A program made the position numbers and the translations under genes. The notes beneath the pieces were generated by a model. It was not told where the DNA came from and ran no database searches. It worked only from the letters and a program-made list of their open reading frames with translations. A stretch of 64,000 nt of DNA from Phycisphaerales bacterium PN19_bin_20 (GTDB taxonomy: Bacteria; Planctomycetota; Phycisphaerae; Phycisphaerales; UBA1924): assembly GCA_021173225.1 (NCBI GenBank), contig JAJOLK010000009.1:62001-126000 (forward strand). The letters run 5' to 3'. Positions 63,007 to 64,000 of the stretch are shown one piece after another (the stretch's first letter is position 1; every line of letters starts with the position of its first letter).

Positions 63007-64000
63007 CTACGCCCCCGCACCCACCAGCGCACGGCCCGACCTGAAGTCCTGCTCAAGGCTCCGCCCCGCCAGCGTCAGCGCCGCGTCCTGCCGCGCCGCG
63101 CCCGTACCTGCAAAGCTCGTCCATCCAAGCTGCGCCGCCCCCACGTCACTGACCTTCCCGCCAAGACGGCTCTTGGGCACCTGGTCCTTCTTCAGCACCA
63201 GCCGAACGTCAAAGTCCAGCTCCTCACCCAGGTAATGCCTGCACCAGGCCTCCAGCCGCCGAAAGCTCCGCCCACCATCAAGCCCCTGGCGATACACCGG
63301 CAGCAGCCGCTTGTAGTCCGCAAGGTCCATCGGCCCAAGGTGCAGCCGCACCTTGCCCTGGCAATCCCACACCTGCGAGCCGACGCCCGCCATCCCGTCA
63401 GTCTTGGTCCCGCCCAAGCTGCTCGTCAGCGGGCTAAGGCCCAGCCGGCACCGATACTGCTCAGGCAAATCGATCCACCGTCCGACAAATTCTTCAACCT
63501 GCACCGGCACCCGCAGATACGCCCGCAGCAGGCTCGCCAGCCCCTCAGGGTTGCGCGATGGTGACGCCAACCGCCCCGCGAAGTACAGCTTGGCCAGATC
63601 GTGCTCGGTATCGTCGCCCGCCGTCGCGCCCCCGCCGTAACCGAAGAACGCCCCAATGTACTCCTGATACGCGTCGCGCCCGCCGCGCGCGCAGTGCTGA
63701 TGGCTCACGGTGATCTGATTCACCGCCCAGGCCCGGTACAGCAGCTGGATCATCCGGTGGTTGAACACGTCAAGGAACGCCGAGAGCGTCGTGTCCTTGT
63801 GGTGCAGCGCCCGGGTGTACGCCAGCTCAGTCAGGTGCAGCGGGAGCGCGCCGTTTGGACCCAAAAGCCCAAAGTGGTTCACCACCATCCGCGGCACGTT
63901 GCTACCACGCACCCACCGCAGCTCCTCGATCGTGCACGGCGCAAACCGCAGGCTCGCCGCCTGGCAGAACATCACCGCGTCCTCGCGGACCCGCAGGCTC
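63007..64000 (-). CDS. tssG: T6SS baseplate protein TssG (cut by window end)
   Basis: The frame is open to the last base of the window, so only the C-terminal 330 residues are seen; the beginning lies beyond 64000. TssG marks: CTIEELRWVRGSNVPRMVVNHFGLLGPNGALPLHLTELAY, FLDVFNHRMIQLLYRAWAVNQ, YRCRLGLSPLTSSLGG, KVRLHLGPMDLADYKRLLP and ACRHYLGEELDFDVRLVLKKDQVP. TssG with TssF and TssK joins the baseplate to the membrane complex. tssF is expected just beyond the edge. Confidence 0.93.
   Translation of the reverse strand, partial: SLRVREDAVMFCQAASLRFAPCTIEELRWVRGSNVPRMVVNHFGLLGPNGALPLHLTELAYTRALHHKDTTLSAFLDVFNHRMIQLLYRAWAVNQITVSHQHCARGGRDAYQEYIGAFFGYGGGATAGDDTEHDLAKLYFAGRLASPSRNPEGLASLLRAYLRVPVQVEEFVGRWIDLPEQYRCRLGLSPLTSSLGGTKTDGMAGVGSQVWDCQGKVRLHLGPMDLADYKRLLPVYRQGLDGGRSFRRLEAWCRHYLGEELDFDVRLVLKKDQVPKSRLGGKVSDVGAAQLGWTSFAGTGAARQDAALTLAGRSLEQDFRSGRALVGAGA

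Noticed and set aside
43626..64000. Contractile phage tail (prophage) instead of a T6SS
   Set aside because: ClpV, TssG, two VgrG and DUF2169 genes are T6SS-specific, and no capsid, terminase or integrase gene is seen.

Overview
The window is high-GC bacterial DNA that most resembles a planctomycete of the class Phycisphaerae. The signature families are a DUF1800/DUF1501 gene pair, a pseudopilin-type [10 protein letters not shown] protein with a C-terminal DG motif, secreted proteins ending in a two-repeat GC-type dockerin (ELTADDII repeats, final Gly-Cys), a PEP-CTERM-like tail (VPSPGAAGLLALGG followed by Arg residues) and a CxYD-RGL-CPECG protein. Coding density is high, and many genes overlap by 1 to 14 bases with GTG or TTG starts.

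Left part (1-13.1 kb) is mostly housekeeping: a Nudix hydrolase, GreA, class I fructose-bisphosphate aldolase, an acyl-CoA mutase large subunit without its B12 domain, an MNT/HEPN toxin-antitoxin pair, a CYTH protein, SSB, ribosomal protein bL9 with a long charged tail, the DUF1800/DUF1501 pair and a PLP aminotransferase.

13.1-21.1 kb holds a perfect-looking 3739-bp direct tandem duplication (13328-17066 and 17067-20805). Each copy carries a three-gene operon (pseudopilin-like protein, GC-dockerin protein, PEP-CTERM-like protein). A strong promoter drives it; two identical 15-bp palindromes sit in the promoter spacer and on the start codon, which looks like tight repression of a nearly leaderless mRNA. 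The last two proteins are paralogues; a metal-stress (Zur-like) role is my inference. The duplication leaves truncated copies of two flanking genes.

21.2-26.2 kb: membrane protein, YceI-like protein, DNRLRE/GC-dockerin protein, type II NADH dehydrogenase, and a small zinc-ribbon-like membrane gene interrupted by an in-frame TAG.

26.2-42.3 kb is the most striking region: a biosynthetic cluster resembling xanthomonadin/aryl-polyene loci. It encodes a flavin halogenase-like enzyme, a ketosynthase fused to a chain-length-factor-like half, an LpxL-type acyltransferase, two PlsC acyltransferases, an MMPL exporter, a LolB-like lipoprotein, an AMP ligase, an XanB2/Hyg5-type chorismatase, a LolA-like carrier, a FabZ-like dehydratase, an acyl carrier protein and a CPA2 antiporter. 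The implied logic is chorismate to hydroxybenzoate, activation onto ACP, polyene extension, halogenation, acyl transfer and export to the outer membrane.

42.4-43.5 kb: a UbiE-like methyltransferase and a tiny membrane protein. 43.6-64 kb: a type VI secretion island on the minus strand with two VgrG genes, PAAR and PAAR-like genes, two DUF2169 genes, a DUF3540-like gene, ClpV and TssG (cut by the window end). Candidate effectors are a PAAR-HELGH metallopeptidase with a coupled possible immunity gene, a calcineurin-like phosphoesterase and a second HEMMH zincin. The sheath, tube and membrane-complex genes are not in the window.
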